NCBI GenBank assembly: GCA_964563165.1
Contig: CAZLWA010000005.1
Span: forward strand, 157,923 to 221,922
DNA length: 64,000 nt
Reading direction: 5' to 3'
Source: CAZLWA01 sp964563165
GTDB lineage: Bacteria > CLD3 > SB21
The first letter of the stretch is position 1; each line of letters begins with the position of its first letter. This document shows positions 50,849-60,223 of this stretch, one piece after another. The notes below the pieces were generated by a model. It was not told the origin of the DNA. It worked only from the letters and a program-made list of their open reading frames with translations, and did not search any database. Position numbers and translations under genes: made by a program.

Positions 50849-52573
50849 TTATTTTGAATAAACTTTTTTACGCGAAATAAAATGACCTTCGCGGTGATGT
50901 GCGCCGCTTTTATCGGAAAACTTCTTTTCCATCACGTTCTTCAGATTTTTGAACTTTTCATCCGCATGCTCGACCATGACCTTTTTCCCCCCGATCGTAA
51001 TGCCGCTCAGCTTGCGGACGACGACCCCCGCGATCTCCGGATCGACTTTGAATTGCGTGTGATGTTCCTGAATAAAAACTTTACCTATTTTTCTACCGTC
51101 CACGCCCGCGAGATTGCAAATTTTCCCGATCAACGTTCCGGTCTGTAAATTATCCCTCGAACCCATATTGATGGATAATTCGACCATATTTTCGGAACTG
51201 CGATGCTCCCGATAGCCGCCGGTCCGTTCGCTGCGCTGGCCGAAATTATCCGGTGCGTTGAGTTCCTTGTCATCTTCGTATTTCTCAAGAATTTCGCGGC
51301 ACAACAGCGTGACAAACCCCCGCGTGATCTCTTCGGGTTTATATTTCTTCGAAATGGAGTTCCAGCGTTCAAAATAGCGGTCAAAACCGTTCGGATTTTT
51401 CAAAGCGGTCTCGAATTCCTCGATCGTGCGGTCGAGATGCGATTCCATGATTTCTTCAAGGCCCGGAATTTTTGATTTGATAATGCTTTTTCGCGTCTTG
51501 CCTTCCAGCCGGCGCAATCGATGCTGTTCATCCGGGGTCACCAGCGTAATAGCCACGCCGGTTTTGCCCGCACGGCCCGTACGCCCGATGCGGTGAATGT
51601 AACTTTCGGACTCCATCGGCAAAGAAAAATTGATGACGTGCGTGAGGTCGTTGACGTCCAGTCCGCGCGCGGCGACATCCGTCGCCACCAGCAGATTCAC
51701 CCCCTTGGATTTGAATTTACGCATGACGTGCTCGCGCTGGGACTGGCTCATATCGCCGTGAAGCGCCTCGGCCTTAAAGCCTTTGCCGGCCAGTTTTTCC
51801 GCGACATCGGCCGTTTGAATTTTCGTCTGGCAAAAAATAATTGCATACATGCCGGGCGCGGCGTCGATCAGACGGCAGAGCGCTTCGAATTTATTCTGAT
51901 GGCGAACGGTGTAATAGAGCTCTTCCGTACTCGCCATCGTTGCGGTCTTATGCTGAATGTGAATTTCTTCCGGGTCGTTCATGAATCGCGACGCAATGCG
52001 GCGGATGTCCGAACTAAGCGTCGCCGAGAAAAGCCAGATCGAACGTTCCTTGCCGACATTGGACAGGATCTCTTCGATCTCCTCGAGAAATCCCATGTCG
52101 AGCATTTCGTCGGCTTCATCGAGAATAAAATTCTTCACGCGCGATAAATTCAGCGACTGGCGGTGCAAGTGATCCACGATGCGTCCAGGCGTACCGACGA
52201 CGATATGAACACCCTGCCGCAGCGCGCGCAATTGCACTCCGATATCCTGTCCGCCGTAGACGGAAAGAATCTTCAATCTTTTATATTTGGAAATTTTTTT
52301 CAATTCTTCGGCTATCTGAATGGCCAGTTCCCGCGTGGGCTCGAGAATAATGGCTTCCACGCCGGTCGCGGTTTTTTCGATCTTCTCGATCAACGGAATT
52401 CCGAACGCCGCCGTTTTGCCGGTTCCGGTCTGGGCCTGGCCGACGAAATCGCCGTTATAACCCAAAAGGACGGGAAGCGCCTGCGTCTGGATTTCGGACG
52501 GCTGCTCAAAACCCATTTCTTCGATGGCTTTGAGGATGTCGGGACTTATTTTGTACTCACTGAACGAACTCAT
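50849..52573 (-). CDS. DEAD-box RNA helicase with DbpA-type RNA-binding domain
   Basis: A 574-residue helicase. The motifs run in order: Q-motif GFEQPSEIQTQALP, I AQTGTGKTAAF, Ia PTRELAIQ, II DEADEML, III SATLS, and VI HRIGRTGRAGK. After a linker of about 100 residues the C-terminus holds the DbpA RNA-binding domain (about 485-560, NMGSRDNLQTGTLIGKICNLAGV). It remodels structured RNA, likely in ribosome assembly or cold adaptation (DeaD/CsdA type). It is upstream of the DUF2147 gene by 26 bases, but each gene could be separate. Confidence 0.93.
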   Translation of the reverse strand: MSSFSEYKISPDILKAIEEMGFEQPSEIQTQALPVLLGYNGDFVGQAQTGTGKTAAFGIPLIEKIEKTATGVEAIILEPTRELAIQIAEELKKISKYKRLKILSVYGGQDIGVQLRALRQGVHIVVGTPGRIVDHLHRQSLNLSRVKNFILDEADEMLDMGFLEEIEEILSNVGKERSIWLFSATLSSDIRRIASRFMNDPEEIHIQHKTATMASTEELYYTVRHQNKFEALCRLIDAAPGMYAIIFCQTKIQTADVAEKLAGKGFKAEALHGDMSQSQREHVMRKFKSKGVNLLVATDVAARGLDVNDLTHVINFSLPMESESYIHRIGRTGRAGKTGVAITLVTPDEQHRLRRLEGKTRKSIIKSKIPGLEEIMESHLDRTIEEFETALKNPNGFDRYFERWNSISKKYKPEEITRGFVTLLCREILEKYEDDKELNAPDNFGQRSERTGGYREHRSSENMVELSINMGSRDNLQTGTLIGKICNLAGVDGRKIGKVFIQEHHTQFKVDPEIAGVVVRKLSGITIGGKKVMVEHADEKFKNLKNVMEKKFSDKSGAHHREGHFISRKKVYSK

Positions 52574-52700
52574 TAAACACTTTCTCTAAAAATGAAATAA
52601 AAATATTAACTCGCGCAAAGGTAGGAAAATCAAAGGTTAATAGCAAGAGGTTTTGCCCACGGGTTAGGCCGAGGGCTTCGTATGACAATCATTGACGAAG

Positions 52701-53654
52701 TTAGACCAAGGAACGATCCAGGAAATATTCCCCCACCCCGTCGGATTGTTCGTCGGCATGGTAGGAACTCCGCACAAGCGGGCCGGATTCGACGACCCGA
52801 AAGCCCATTGCTAATCCTTGTTCCTTGAACATGGCAAATGTGTCCGGATGAACGAAGCGGTCCACTGGAATGTGCTCTTTGGTCGGCTGCAGATATTGGC
52901 CGATCGTGAGAATATCGAGATTGACCTCACGCATATCAAGCATGACGGCCAGAATTTCTTCATTCGTTTCGCCAAGCCCGACCATCACGCCGCTTTTCGT
53001 GACCATGCCTTGTTCTTTCGCCCGGCCAAGCAGTTCCAGGCTTTGTCTGTAATTCGCCTGCGGACGAACGACCTGATAGAGACGCGGTACGGTTTCGGTG
53101 TTGTGATTTAGAATGTCCGGCTTCGCATGGATGACATTCATCAACGCATCGAAATTGCCTTTGAAATCGGGGATCAGAACTTCTATCCGGCAGGTGGAGA
53201 TCGCTTTGCGGATCTCACGAATCGTGTCGGCAAATATTTCCGAACCGCCATCCGGCAATTCATCGCGATTGACAGAGGTAATAACGGCATGACGTAATTT
53301 CATCTGAGCCACAGAAGCCGCGACCCGCTGAGGTTCTTCTTTATCGAGCCAAACCGGCTTTCCCGTTTTCACGGCGCAGAATCCGCAGCTGCGCGTGCAG
53401 ACGTCGCCGAGGATCATGAATGTGGCGGTGCCGCGATTCCAGCATTCCGCGATATTCGGGCATCGTGCTTCTTCGCAGACCGTGTGCAGTTTCTGAGCGC
53501 CGACCAGAGTTTTGATCTCCGAATACTTTTGTCCGAGGGGAATTTTCACTTTCAACCACCCGGGGCGCTTCACGCTATCCTTGTTAAAGTTTTCTTCAGT
53601 CTTCTTATTGATAAAGTCAACTTGAACCGAGGTCATCGGATATTGTCTACTCAT
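52701..53654 (-). CDS. lipA: Lipoyl synthase
   Basis: A 317-residue radical SAM enzyme that inserts two sulfurs into protein-bound octanoate. Both clusters are seen: the auxiliary cluster ligands in CEEARCPNIAEC (C-x4-C-x5-C) and the SAM cluster C-x3-C-x2-C in CTRSCGFC. The C-terminal part has the conserved RSSYHADEQ with its serine ligand. It supports lipoate-dependent dehydrogenases and the glycine cleavage system. AAGGAAAGT precedes the ATG. A heptamer array separates it from the HIT gene upstream. Confidence 0.97.
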   Translation of the reverse strand: MSRQYPMTSVQVDFINKKTEENFNKDSVKRPGWLKVKIPLGQKYSEIKTLVGAQKLHTVCEEARCPNIAECWNRGTATFMILGDVCTRSCGFCAVKTGKPVWLDKEEPQRVAASVAQMKLRHAVITSVNRDELPDGGSEIFADTIREIRKAISTCRIEVLIPDFKGNFDALMNVIHAKPDILNHNTETVPRLYQVVRPQANYRQSLELLGRAKEQGMVTKSGVMVGLGETNEEILAVMLDMREVNLDILTIGQYLQPTKEHIPVDRFVHPDTFAMFKEQGLAMGFRVVESGPLVRSSYHADEQSDGVGEYFLDRSLV

Positions 53655-53663
53655 ACTTTCCTT

Positions 53664-53698
53664 ACTGATAACTGATCACTGATCACTGATAACTGTTC
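53664..53698. repeat. Tandem heptamer array, five units of ACTGATA/C
   Basis: Five seven-base units (ACTGATA, ACTGATC twice, ACTGATA, ACTGTTC) fill the gap between the HIT stop codon and the lipA ribosome binding site on the minus strand. Confidence 0.85.
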
Positions 53699-53702
53699 AC
53701 TC

Positions 53703-54041
53703 CTAAGCAGGGTTCCAGCTCATCGGCTTGCCGCCGAGAATATGAAAATGTAAATGATAAACTTCCTGTCCGGAGTCCTTGCCGTTATTAACGACCACTC
53801 TAAATCCGTCTTCTTTAATACCCGCAGCTTCGGCAATTTTGGAAATATTCAAGAGTAATTTCGCTCCCAGTTGCGCGTCATTCAGATCTGAAAGTTTTTC
53901 GACATGTTTCTTCGGGATCAGAAGAATATGCGTCGGCGCTTTCGGACGAATGTCATTGAAAGCGATCATGTCGTCATCCTCGTAAACGAAATTACTCGGA
54001 ATTTCTTTTTTTATGATTTTACAGAACAGGCAATCGGTCAT
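53703..54041 (-). CDS. HIT-family protein (HINT-type)
   Basis: A 112-residue histidine-triad protein. The start CLFCKIIKKEIPS with a C-x2-C pair and the triad YHLHFHILGG are typical of HINT-type nucleoside phosphoramidases. Members hydrolyse AMP-linked substrates such as AMP-lysine; the bacterial role is general. AGGAGAAAAGACG precedes the ATG at 54041. It follows the amidotransferase-like gene by 11 bases and probably shares its transcript. Confidence 0.92.
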   Translation of the reverse strand: MTDCLFCKIIKKEIPSNFVYEDDDMIAFNDIRPKAPTHILLIPKKHVEKLSDLNDAQLGAKLLLNISKIAEAAGIKEDGFRVVVNNGKDSGQEVYHLHFHILGGKPMSWNPA

Positions 54042-54052
54042 CGTCTTTTCTC

Positions 54053-54997
54053 CTAATTCCTTTCATCGGAGCGCACATTTTGCCCTTCGTCAGCGGCGCT
54101 CAAAGGAGGTAATTCATAATAATTCATTAAGCGGTTAAACGAGCGTCTTAAAAACCCCGGCAAGATCGTTTTGTACGTTTTTAAAAGTTTGGCGGGATTG
54201 TTCAATGATAAAATAAGTTCGTCGTATTCTTTCGCGCCGAGAACTTCGATCACATGCTGTTTCTCTTCGGGATCGGTAAAGCGCATGAGCACGCCATTTT
54301 TTTCCGCTTCGGGGTGAAACTGCACAGATTCAATTTCATCGGAATACCGCACGCCCGTAACAGCCTGACCGCCGCCGTTCTCTGAGCCGTCATACGAAAC
54401 GATGGCGGCGTTCAGCTGACGGATCTTTTGCAGATCCGGTTCCGTAACCTGCCAATCGCGGTTGTCAAACGCATAAAATTTTTCCTGCAGCCCTTCGAAC
54501 ATCAAATCGTTCTTGCCCGCATCGGTTTTGACGATAGGCACCACGCCTAAATTTCGCCGCTCACGCCGGCTGATGCGGCCGATCTCAAACCGTTTGGCCA
54601 GCAATTGAAACGAATGGCAAATCCCGAAAAAGAATTTCTTATTTTCGCGAACGGAATTATGTCCGGTCAATTGATCCAGTAAATTAAAAAACCCCTTTTC
54701 CCATGTGCTGCCTTCGTCGTCAAAGGGACTTCCCGGCCCTCCGCTGGAAATGTAAACATCATAAGATGCGTCCGGCACTTCACCTTTATCGCGCACGTGA
54801 AACTGATCGATCATGAAATCCACCTGGGCGTGCGTCGGCTGAACGATATGGCGGAAATTATCAATGATGCGGCGGATATTGCGGATGCCGATATTGCGCA
54901 TACCGTTATTCATGTCCAGAATGGCCACCCGCACGATCACTGGCGTAATCCAATCGGAGGGTTCTTCTTGATTTAAACTGCGCCGAAGGCTTTGCAA
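54053..54997 (-). CDS. Stand-alone class I glutamine amidotransferase-like protein
   Basis: A 314-residue protein with a class I glutamine amidotransferase fold. The nucleophile elbow is GICHSFQLL (C127) and the His-Glu pair is in QFHPEAE (H228, E230), so the triad is complete; the oxyanion loop reads SSGGPGSP. No synthase domain is attached and no matching partner gene is near, so it may hydrolyse glutamine or gamma-glutamyl compounds, or serve a distant partner. A C-terminal extension of about 80 residues, mainly helical, is unusual. TTG at 54997 is supported by TGAGG six bases upstream, which overlaps the stop codon of the M50B gene. Confidence 0.8.
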   Translation of the reverse strand: MQSLRRSLNQEEPSDWITPVIVRVAILDMNNGMRNIGIRNIRRIIDNFRHIVQPTHAQVDFMIDQFHVRDKGEVPDASYDVYISSGGPGSPFDDEGSTWEKGFFNLLDQLTGHNSVRENKKFFFGICHSFQLLAKRFEIGRISRRERRNLGVVPIVKTDAGKNDLMFEGLQEKFYAFDNRDWQVTEPDLQKIRQLNAAIVSYDGSENGGGQAVTGVRYSDEIESVQFHPEAEKNGVLMRFTDPEEKQHVIEVLGAKEYDELILSLNNPAKLLKTYKTILPGFLRRSFNRLMNYYELPPLSAADEGQNVRSDERN

Positions 54998-55005
54998 AGG
55001 TTACC

Positions 55006-55758
55006 TCAGTCGGCTATCTGCGCCCTGATCTGAGCGCTTTTTTTCATTGCGTAATATAACACCACGCACGAAATCACCATCCACAGCAAGGACCAAAATA
55101 TCGCCGGAAGAAAAAATACCTGCGCCACGGCATCGGCGTCCGAAACGCCAAGGCTGTAGGCGCTTTTGGGAGCGCCCAGAGATATCTTTACTACCGTCAT
55201 CACGTCGCCGAAGGAATTCAAGGCGCACTGTGCGGCAAGAAAATTGATAGCAAAATAATTCAAATAAGCGCTGCCTTTGGCCGCGATGAGCAAAAGCGCG
55301 GCAGAGAGAAGACCGCATACGGCCAGGGAAAACAGGTCGCGCACGTATAGAACGATCGCAACCAGGAAAATAATCCCGATCGAGAATAATAATATTTTCG
55401 CCATGTTCTTGTACGAACTCCAAACGATCAGCGCGCCTCCGAAGAGCGCCGCGCCGACGTATCCGGCGCTGCCTATGAATCCCCGCGACCATACGCCTCC
55501 GCCGGAGCTATGCTGCATGTACCCGCTGGTATCTGGGTTGATCACGATACGGTTGACCGATTCGCCCATGAGTAAACTTGCAATCGTGTGACTGCCCTCA
55601 TGAATAAACGTCGTGAAGTATTCAAACGGCAACAGCACATTGCGAACGATCGGCAGCATGGCGAGAAACATGGACACAAAAACCAGAATGATGATCAATG
55701 CATTACTGCGCAAAACGGACAGCGCGGTGACGCGAGAATTTTCAGTTTCAGATTCCAT
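55006..55758 (-). CDS. M50B-like membrane metalloprotease
   Basis: A 250-residue membrane protein with about six to seven hydrophobic segments. The zinc motif HEGSH (H53, E54, H57) lies in the second segment, as in the peptidase M50B-like family. M50 enzymes cut inside or next to membrane helices; the family's substrates are unknown. Its stop codon is shared with the ribosome binding site of the downstream amidotransferase-like gene, which couples their translation. Confidence 0.85.
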   Translation of the reverse strand: MESETENSRVTALSVLRSNALIIILVFVSMFLAMLPIVRNVLLPFEYFTTFIHEGSHTIASLLMGESVNRIVINPDTSGYMQHSSGGGVWSRGFIGSAGYVGAALFGGALIVWSSYKNMAKILLFSIGIIFLVAIVLYVRDLFSLAVCGLLSAALLLIAAKGSAYLNYFAINFLAAQCALNSFGDVMTVVKISLGAPKSAYSLGVSDADAVAQVFFLPAIFWSLLWMVISCVVLYYAMKKSAQIRAQIAD

Positions 55759-55875
55759 TTCGATTCTTAAACGTGAATTACAAAATCGCTTTCAACTTAA
55801 CGTATTTTTCCAACAGGTGCAAATAGATTATCCCTTGCCTTATTCGTTACGATCTGCCCCTCCACTCGATGTGTA

Positions 55876-55913
55876 AAATAAAAAACCCATCCCGCAAAAC
55901 TTTCGGGATGGGT
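55876..55913 (-). terminator. Terminator of the second TonB receptor
   Basis: On the minus strand ACCCATCCCG and CGGGATGGGT pair perfectly over 10 bases around a nine-base loop and are followed by TTTTT and more T. Confidence 0.9.
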
Positions 55914-55937
55914 TAGACAAATTCGTCCTGATATTTA

Positions 55938-58532
55938 TTAAAACTTAAATCCGATCCTGGAGAAAATGAACCTACCGGAAAAGCCCATCTGAACGGCATC
56001 CCAGATACCGCCGGATTCCGTCAATCCCGGATCATGTTTATCGGGATAAACGTTGAACACATTAGCCGCGCCTGCGTTGACAAAGATATTCTTGGTCAAA
56101 TCATAACCGAAAGTGATATTGGTAACGATTTTGGCGTCATAGATATCCTTGTCCCCATTCAAATTCCAGTTTTCGAGGACTACTTCACCGAATCGGACCA
56201 ATTGAAGATTGGCGCTCCATTGATTATACTTGTAATCGGTCGTCCAGTTGATCTTGCTCTTTGGGGCGGACGCGATAAGGAATCGTTTCTCACGGCTCCC
56301 GAAATAATCGGCTTCTCTCCCGGCCAGCAATGCATTGGTATGCACGGCGCTTAGGGTCATGCGGTTAAAATTGGCAGCCAAAGAAGTATATACGTGATGA
56401 TCACCAAATGCAGCGGCATAATTAAGCACCACATCCAGACCTCTCGTCCTTGTGTCAATGGCGTTGGTGAAAAATTGAGCCGCACCGACGCCCAACGGCG
56501 CCAAATAGTCGACGACCGTTGCCGAATCAGAAAAAGCGCCGGTCAGAACAATGCGATTTTTGACCTGAACGTAATAACCGTCAATCGTTGTGCTGAAATT
56601 TCCGTATCTGGCCGTAAAGCCTCCGCTCAAGTCCGTCGCGGTTTCTTCTTTAAGCTTTGGAATACCCAACGCATTAGCGACCGCACTGCCATTTCTTGCG
56701 ATGACTTTGTCAATCGGCACGCCGGCCACAAAATCCGTGAAGGTCGAATTGAAATATTTTTGTGCCAGTGATGGGGCACGGAAGCCCGTGCTAGCCGAAC
56801 CGCGCACGGAAATATTCCGATCGACTTTGTACCGCGTAACGAGCTTTGCGTTTACGGTGTTTCCGAAATCGCTGTAATTTTCGTACCGTACGGCTCCGCC
56901 GACCATCCACGGCTCGGTCATATCAATTTCCACGTCGGCGTAAGCACCCAAGTTCGTACGGGATTTCTTGATTTCATCCCCCGGCCGGAAACCCGGAAAG
57001 CCTTGTGATCCGCCCGGACGAAAAGTCGTATCCCCCGGTGCGTTAATCGAAAAAACAGCGCGCTTCGTTTCATAAGAGCCGACCTCGCCGGCAAAAATCT
57101 GATAATTGTCAATACGGTACTCGGCTCCAAGGGCCAAGTTCATCCCTTTTCCAATGCCCGAATACTGCCGCCTAAAATCAAGGGAAGTCGAATTCTGAAT
57201 CAGCTGAAATCCGCCGGCATCAAACTCCAACGGCGAAAAATTTTCATAAGAGGCATTGAGGGTATGTTTGATCGTATAATGGAAACGGTTCATCCCGAAC
57301 GTATTATTAATATCCATATCCCACGATCCGATTTTCGAACGTATACCGGCAGACACGGAACGGTCATCTATAATCGACGTGATGCGCGGATTGAATCCGT
57401 TAGGATAGATAGAAACGACATTACGCGAATCGTCAAACGTGCGTGTCCATGCAAACGCATCGGTGTAACGATGACTGATACCTCCGAAAAAATAGAAACC
57501 GGATTTTTCTCCGATAGGCTTGGAAGAATTAAAAAAGAAAGAAAGATCATTGCCGCCGGCATCACCGAATTTGTCGCGATAGATTCCATTCAAAAAGCTG
57601 CCGGGTTTCGCAACGCGGTTGGTCTTCGCTTTGTTGAGAAAATCGGCCGTGAAGTTAGCAAAACCATCCTCGCCCCATTTGATCCCATAATTGGCATTAA
57701 CGTTTTGCGTCTCCCCGTCGAATCGTTGAGAGTCATCGACATATTTCAATCCGGTTTTTGCCATATATTCTCCGCCGGTGATCGTGCCGGTAAACTCATT
57801 CACGGACGATTTAAGTACGATGTTGATGACGCCGGCGATGGCATCGGAACCGTATTGCGCGCTTGCGCCATCGCGGAGAATTTCAATGCGGTCGATCGCC
57901 GCTGCAGGGATGGTGTTCAAATCGGTTCCCGTATTCCCACGGCCGCGCGTGCCGAAAATATTCACCAGCGATGACTGATGGCGCCGTTTTCCATTAATTA
58001 AAACGAGCGTTTGGTCGGGCCCTAAACCGCGTAAGGTCGCCGGGTCAATGTGGTCCGCGCCGTCCGCACCGGACTGCTTGTTAGAATTAAAAGACGGAGC
58101 GACAAATTGCAATATTTGATTCACATCCACTTGTCCTGATTTGTTCGTCACGGCGGCCACATCAATAATATCCACCGGAACCGCGGTTTCAATGACCGAT
58201 CGATTGCTCCGCGTACCGACCACCTGCGTCCCGCCAAATTCGATGGAGCGCTCTTCCAGTGTTATATTCATTTCCGATTGGTCTTTTATGGCCACTTCGC
58301 GCCTGCCGTATCCAACAACACTGAAGACAAGTATGGCTGAACCGGAACTTGCTTCAAAGCTGAATTGGCCGTTCAGATCGGCAACCGTGCCTTTGTAGGT
58401 CCCCTTCTCGTAAACATTGACACCCGGGACAGGCTGCCCTTCGGCATCCTTGATAGTTCCTTTAACAAGATGTTGAGTCATGGCCGATGCACTGAACATG
58501 AAGCCAAGCAGGAAAACATATACGATTTTCAT
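55938..58532 (-). CDS. TonB-dependent receptor with CarboxypepD_reg domain
   Basis: An 864-residue outer-membrane receptor. After the signal peptide (about residues 1-20) come a CarboxypepD_reg domain (VKGTIKDAEGQPVPGVNVYEKGTYKGT), a plug (LRGLGPDQTLVLINGKRRHQSSLVN and RIEILRDGASAQYGSDAIAGVINI) and a large barrel ending in F-K-F. The plug wording is close to the iron-complex/TonB group found in many Bacteroidetes and Proteobacteria; the ligand is unknown. GGGAGGG precedes the ATG at 58532; the frame extends to a TTG two codons earlier. No SusD-like gene is beside it. A strong terminator follows. Confidence 0.92.
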   Translation of the reverse strand: MKIVYVFLLGFMFSASAMTQHLVKGTIKDAEGQPVPGVNVYEKGTYKGTVADLNGQFSFEASSGSAILVFSVVGYGRREVAIKDQSEMNITLEERSIEFGGTQVVGTRSNRSVIETAVPVDIIDVAAVTNKSGQVDVNQILQFVAPSFNSNKQSGADGADHIDPATLRGLGPDQTLVLINGKRRHQSSLVNIFGTRGRGNTGTDLNTIPAAAIDRIEILRDGASAQYGSDAIAGVINIVLKSSVNEFTGTITGGEYMAKTGLKYVDDSQRFDGETQNVNANYGIKWGEDGFANFTADFLNKAKTNRVAKPGSFLNGIYRDKFGDAGGNDLSFFFNSSKPIGEKSGFYFFGGISHRYTDAFAWTRTFDDSRNVVSIYPNGFNPRITSIIDDRSVSAGIRSKIGSWDMDINNTFGMNRFHYTIKHTLNASYENFSPLEFDAGGFQLIQNSTSLDFRRQYSGIGKGMNLALGAEYRIDNYQIFAGEVGSYETKRAVFSINAPGDTTFRPGGSQGFPGFRPGDEIKKSRTNLGAYADVEIDMTEPWMVGGAVRYENYSDFGNTVNAKLVTRYKVDRNISVRGSASTGFRAPSLAQKYFNSTFTDFVAGVPIDKVIARNGSAVANALGIPKLKEETATDLSGGFTARYGNFSTTIDGYYVQVKNRIVLTGAFSDSATVVDYLAPLGVGAAQFFTNAIDTRTRGLDVVLNYAAAFGDHHVYTSLAANFNRMTLSAVHTNALLAGREADYFGSREKRFLIASAPKSKINWTTDYKYNQWSANLQLVRFGEVVLENWNLNGDKDIYDAKIVTNITFGYDLTKNIFVNAGAANVFNVYPDKHDPGLTESGGIWDAVQMGFSGRFIFSRIGFKF

Positions 58533-58793
58533 AATCAAGACCCTCCCTGATAATTAAGGAAATAAGGTTAGTTTAATCTCACACTACTTAGGATTGAGAA
58601 AAGACTATCTTTAAAGAATCTAAGAGATCGGATATGCAGGTCCTTCAATATTAACTGAAAAGAATTTCCGTCAGAAGAGTATGGTATGAAAATAAAGAAC
58701 TTTGTTTTAATACACAACATCATTTTGATTTTTAAGACATTTTGGTTTGAACAAAGACTTGTAATTTGAGCGAAAATAAAATATATTGTTGAA

Positions 58794-60203
58794 ATGAAAA
58801 ACTTATGCAAAATCCGTTTTATTGCGATCGGTCTTCTCGTTGTAGGTTGCTCGGGCAGCTATGCCGTTCAGAAAAATAACAGCCGCGGGGCGCCTGTTGA
58901 TTCTGCAAAAAATTCTCAAACATTCAATATTACGGCCGTGAAGCGCTATGTGGACGGGTTAATCAACGATATGACCGGAGATCTGGAAGCTTCCACGAGA
59001 GAATATCTGCTGGCGCTGCAATTGGATTCGTCCTCCAATTCCATCTACGCTTCGCTGGCGGAGAATTACATTCAAATGGGGCGGCTCGACAAAGGGCTGG
59101 CGATCGTTCAAAAAATTCTTTCACGCGACGCCGGCCATCTCGGAGCGATGGAATCGCTTGCGGAGATCTATGTAGAAAAGCATGAATTCGAAAAGGCCAT
59201 AACTACGCTTGAGCAGGTCACTAAACTTGATCCGGGCAACCTGGACGCGCATTACCGGCTCATCACGATTTACGAAGTTCAAGGAAAAACTTCCGAAGCG
59301 GCAGTACATTACAACGCGCTGCTTGATCTGCTCGGACCGAATACGTTGCTGTCCATGAAACTTGCCGATCTATATATGAAAACCCATGCATTTGGCAAGG
59401 CGGCGGCCGTGCTTTACAAAGCGCGCGGGAGCGACCCGAATAATGTTTTTGTTTTGGATGCGTTGGCGCAGGCGTACACGTTAAACAAAGAGCTTCCCAA
59501 AGCGATAGAATCGTATGAAACGCTTTCCGAACTCCAGGAAAACGACTATCTCGTTTTTGCCCGCATCGGCAGCCTGGCGATGCAAAACGGCAATTATGAA
59601 AAAGCGTTAACGGCTTTTAAGAAAGCGGATCTATTAGGCGCGCCGAACGGCGGCGAAATTCAACGTTTCATGGGATTTGCTTTGAATCAATTAAAACGCG
59701 ACCGGGAGGCGATGGCGTGCTTTGAAAAAGCCATTACCCTGAATTCGAAAGATATTGTTTCGATGAGTTTTCTTGCGCCGATTTATCAGGAACTGAATTG
59801 GCTGGATAAAGCGGATTCGATCTTTGAAAAAATTATTTTGCTCGACCCTGAAAATGATATTATTTTGAATAATTACAGCTACAGTTTGGCAGAGCGCAGA
59901 ATCAAGCTGGACAAAGCTCTTACGATGATCCAAAAAGCGCTTGTGAAAGCGCCGAACAATTCCCATTACCTGGATACGATCGGCTGGATCTACTTTCAAT
60001 TGAATCGTTATGAATTGGCATTAAAATACGTGAAGCAGTCGTTTGAATTGAATGACGCCAGCTGGGAAGTGGCGGATCATCTGGGGGACATTCATGCGAA
60101 ACTGAAGCGGTTGGCCGAGGCCAAAGAATATTGGCAACGGGCTTTAAAACTGAATGCCGGCAACGAAACCATCAAGAAAAAAATTATCGACCTTTCCAAA
60201 TAA
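58794..60203 (+). CDS. TPR-repeat lipoprotein
   Basis: A 469-residue lipoprotein (lipobox LLVVGC, cysteine at about residue 19) followed by roughly eleven tetratricopeptide repeats that fill the rest. Repeats such as LDAHYRLITIYEVQGKTSEA and DIVSMSFLAPIYQELNWLDK follow the 34-residue pattern. TPR proteins serve as scaffolds; an outer-membrane anchor points to envelope assembly. It is followed 20 bases later by a DUF4292 lipoprotein gene, and this pairing is frequent in Bacteroidetes-related genomes. The upstream 255 bases are shared with the divergent TonB receptor gene. Confidence 0.88.
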   Translation: MKNLCKIRFIAIGLLVVGCSGSYAVQKNNSRGAPVDSAKNSQTFNITAVKRYVDGLINDMTGDLEASTREYLLALQLDSSSNSIYASLAENYIQMGRLDKGLAIVQKILSRDAGHLGAMESLAEIYVEKHEFEKAITTLEQVTKLDPGNLDAHYRLITIYEVQGKTSEAAVHYNALLDLLGPNTLLSMKLADLYMKTHAFGKAAAVLYKARGSDPNNVFVLDALAQAYTLNKELPKAIESYETLSELQENDYLVFARIGSLAMQNGNYEKALTAFKKADLLGAPNGGEIQRFMGFALNQLKRDREAMACFEKAITLNSKDIVSMSFLAPIYQELNWLDKADSIFEKIILLDPENDIILNNYSYSLAERRIKLDKALTMIQKALVKAPNNSHYLDTIGWIYFQLNRYELALKYVKQSFELNDASWEVADHLGDIHAKLKRLAEAKEYWQRALKLNAGNETIKKKIIDLSK

Positions 60204-60223
60204 TTTCACCGAAGCCAGGAACT

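Noticed and set aside
53664..53698. Short repeats that might be a CRISPR array
   Set aside because: The units are seven bases and directly adjacent, with no spacers and no cas genes.
55001..55492. A 163-codon minus-strand frame overlapping the M50B gene
   Set aside because: Arginine-rich shadow of the M50B gene in another frame on the same strand; the M50B frame has the HEGSH motif and membrane helices.
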